Shown: positions 63,311 through 64,000 of the stretch, one piece after another | Numbering within the stretch: the first letter of the stretch is position 1 | How the letters are laid out: each line of letters starts with the position of its first letter | Source: Lactobacillus sp. YT155 | GTDB taxonomy: Bacteria; Bacillota; Bacilli; Lactobacillales; Lactobacillaceae | DNA length: 64,000 nt | Reading direction: 5' to 3' | Assembly (NCBI RefSeq): GCF_030504545.1 | Contig: NZ_JAUKWP010000003.1 | Location: forward strand, 1 to 64,000 | Made by a program: the position numbers and the translations under genes | Notes under the pieces: model-generated | What the model was told of the DNA's origin: nothing | Seen by the model: only the letters and a program-made list of their open reading frames with translations | The model's database searches: none

Positions 63311-64000
63311 ATGAATATTGAAAAACTAGCAAATGAAATTGAATGGACTTTAAAAGAAGTTGCCGAAAAATTAAAAAAGAGCTTTTCGACAGAACTATCA
63401 ATTGATACTAAAAGTGGAAAGAATGATTTAGTGACCAATATGGATCGAGAGATAGAACAATTTATCATCAATCATTTAAAATCAATTTATCCAACTGCAC
63501 AGTTCATAAGTGAAGAAGGATACGGTGATACAGTCACTGATTTAGGAAAATTAACTTTTTTTATTGATCCAATTGACGGCACCTTAAATTACGTTAAAGA
63601 ACGAAAAGATTTTGCATCAATGATAGGAGTTTATTATGAGGGTAAACCGGTAATAGGTGCAATCATGAATGTTATGGCCGGTAAAATTTATATCGGTGGA
63701 CCAGAATTAGGAGTGTTTTGTGGCAAGAATAAGTTGATGACTATTCCTAATCAAGGACTTGATGAATCATTAATCACGGTTAGTTCGCGATTATTACTTC
63801 AAGGTGAACCTAAGATGCAAGAAATAATCAAAAAAAGCAGTGGTTTACGAATGTTCGGGAGTGCCGGCATAGTATTTACTAGACTCATAGAAAATCGCCA
63901 GAGTGCTTATATAAGCCACTTAAAACCATGGGATTTAGTTGCCGGCAAAATTTTGACTGAGTCACTAGGAATGGAAACGAAGAGCATTGACGAAAGCCCC
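63311..64000 (+). CDS. Inositol monophosphatase family protein (3' end outside window)
   Basis: The first 230 codons of a SuhB/YktC-type phosphatase; the frame is open to the window end. Metal-binding motifs of the family are present: EEGYGD (near residue 68), DPIDGT (near 87) and, close to the edge, KPWDLVAG. Family members hydrolyse inositol phosphate or similar sugar phosphates with Mg2+; the true substrate in lactobacilli is unclear. AGGTGA lies 5 nt before ATG 63311. An AGATTTT/AAAATCT hairpin (about 63272-63290) lies in the leader. About 170 bp of AT-rich DNA separate it from the small RNA promoter on the opposite strand. Confidence 0.92.
   Translation, partial: MNIEKLANEIEWTLKEVAEKLKKSFSTELSIDTKSGKNDLVTNMDREIEQFIINHLKSIYPTAQFISEEGYGDTVTDLGKLTFFIDPIDGTLNYVKERKDFASMIGVYYEGKPVIGAIMNVMAGKIYIGGPELGVFCGKNKLMTIPNQGLDESLITVSSRLLLQGEPKMQEIIKKSSGLRMFGSAGIVFTRLIENRQSAYISHLKPWDLVAGKILTESLGMETKSIDESP

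Overview
The window is low-GC, SD-rich Firmicutes DNA and reads as a chromosome segment of a member of the Lactobacillaceae. The evidence is the gene order rpsD-ezrA-nifZ-thiI-valS-folC-radC-mreBCD, a complete mraZ-to-ylmH division and cell-wall cluster followed by ileS, a pdhABCD operon beside def and rnjA, DUF1831, DUF4044 and UPF0223 proteins, and MucBP/LPXTG adhesins. A Companilactobacillus-like species is a guess; no rRNA is present to test it.

Layout. 1-5.6 kb: tail of a MucBP/LPXTG surface protein, an orphan HicB-type protein, uspA, a small membrane protein, a structured RNA that is probably 6S RNA, rarA, a DUF1054 protein, a B3/B4-domain protein and rpsD with its leader. 5.7-18.7 kb: ezrA, an unrecognised minus-strand gene, nifZ-thiI (tRNA 4-thiouridine), T-box valS, folC, radC, mreBCD and a TPP-riboswitch thiT. 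18.7-34.7 kb: a 36-aa DUF4044 protein, then mraZ-rsmH-ftsL-pbp2B-mraY-murD-murG-divIB-ftsA-ftsZ-sepF-ylmG-ylmH, T-box ileS and a cold-shock-like gene. minCD and divIVA are missing from the places where related genomes usually carry them.

34.7-45.3 kb: a DHA2-type MFS exporter, a Nudix hydrolase, a small membrane protein, mtnN, then cysteine desulfurase-DUF1831-mnmA (tRNA 2-thiouridine), a histidine phosphatase, a TPR protein, recD2 and an Eis-like acetyltransferase. 45.4-52.5 kb is the main accessory block: three tandem, paralogous BspA-repeat (DUF285)/MucBP/LPXTG adhesins, each with its own promoter and terminator. Two small membrane proteins follow. 53.6-57.2 kb (minus): a lipid-kinase-family gene, rnjA, rpoY and def. 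57.2-64 kb: a long control region with two good cre sites, pdhABCD, a UPF0223 gene and the start of an inositol-monophosphatase gene.

Functional themes are envelope growth and division (mre, dcw, ezrA, sepF), sulfur modification of tRNA with two dedicated cysteine desulfurases, T-box-controlled aminoacylation, surface adhesion, and pyruvate oxidation under probable CcpA control. RNA-level control is dense: two T-boxes, a TPP riboswitch, an SD-sequestering rpsD leader, and hairpins at the 5' ends of the adhesin mRNAs.

The best candidate for something undescribed is a minus-strand small RNA at about 63145-63011, between the UPF0223 gene and the inositol-phosphatase gene. It has a consensus -35 box, no Shine-Dalgarno sequence, a chain of short hairpins with CCC-containing loops or linkers, and an intrinsic terminator ending in nine Ts. 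It looks like an anti-Shine-Dalgarno regulator; complementarity to the mreC and ftsL ribosome-binding sites can be seen in this window. A second theme is genes that appear to be leaderless (folC, the UPF0223 gene and the 172-aa gene at 7447-7965).
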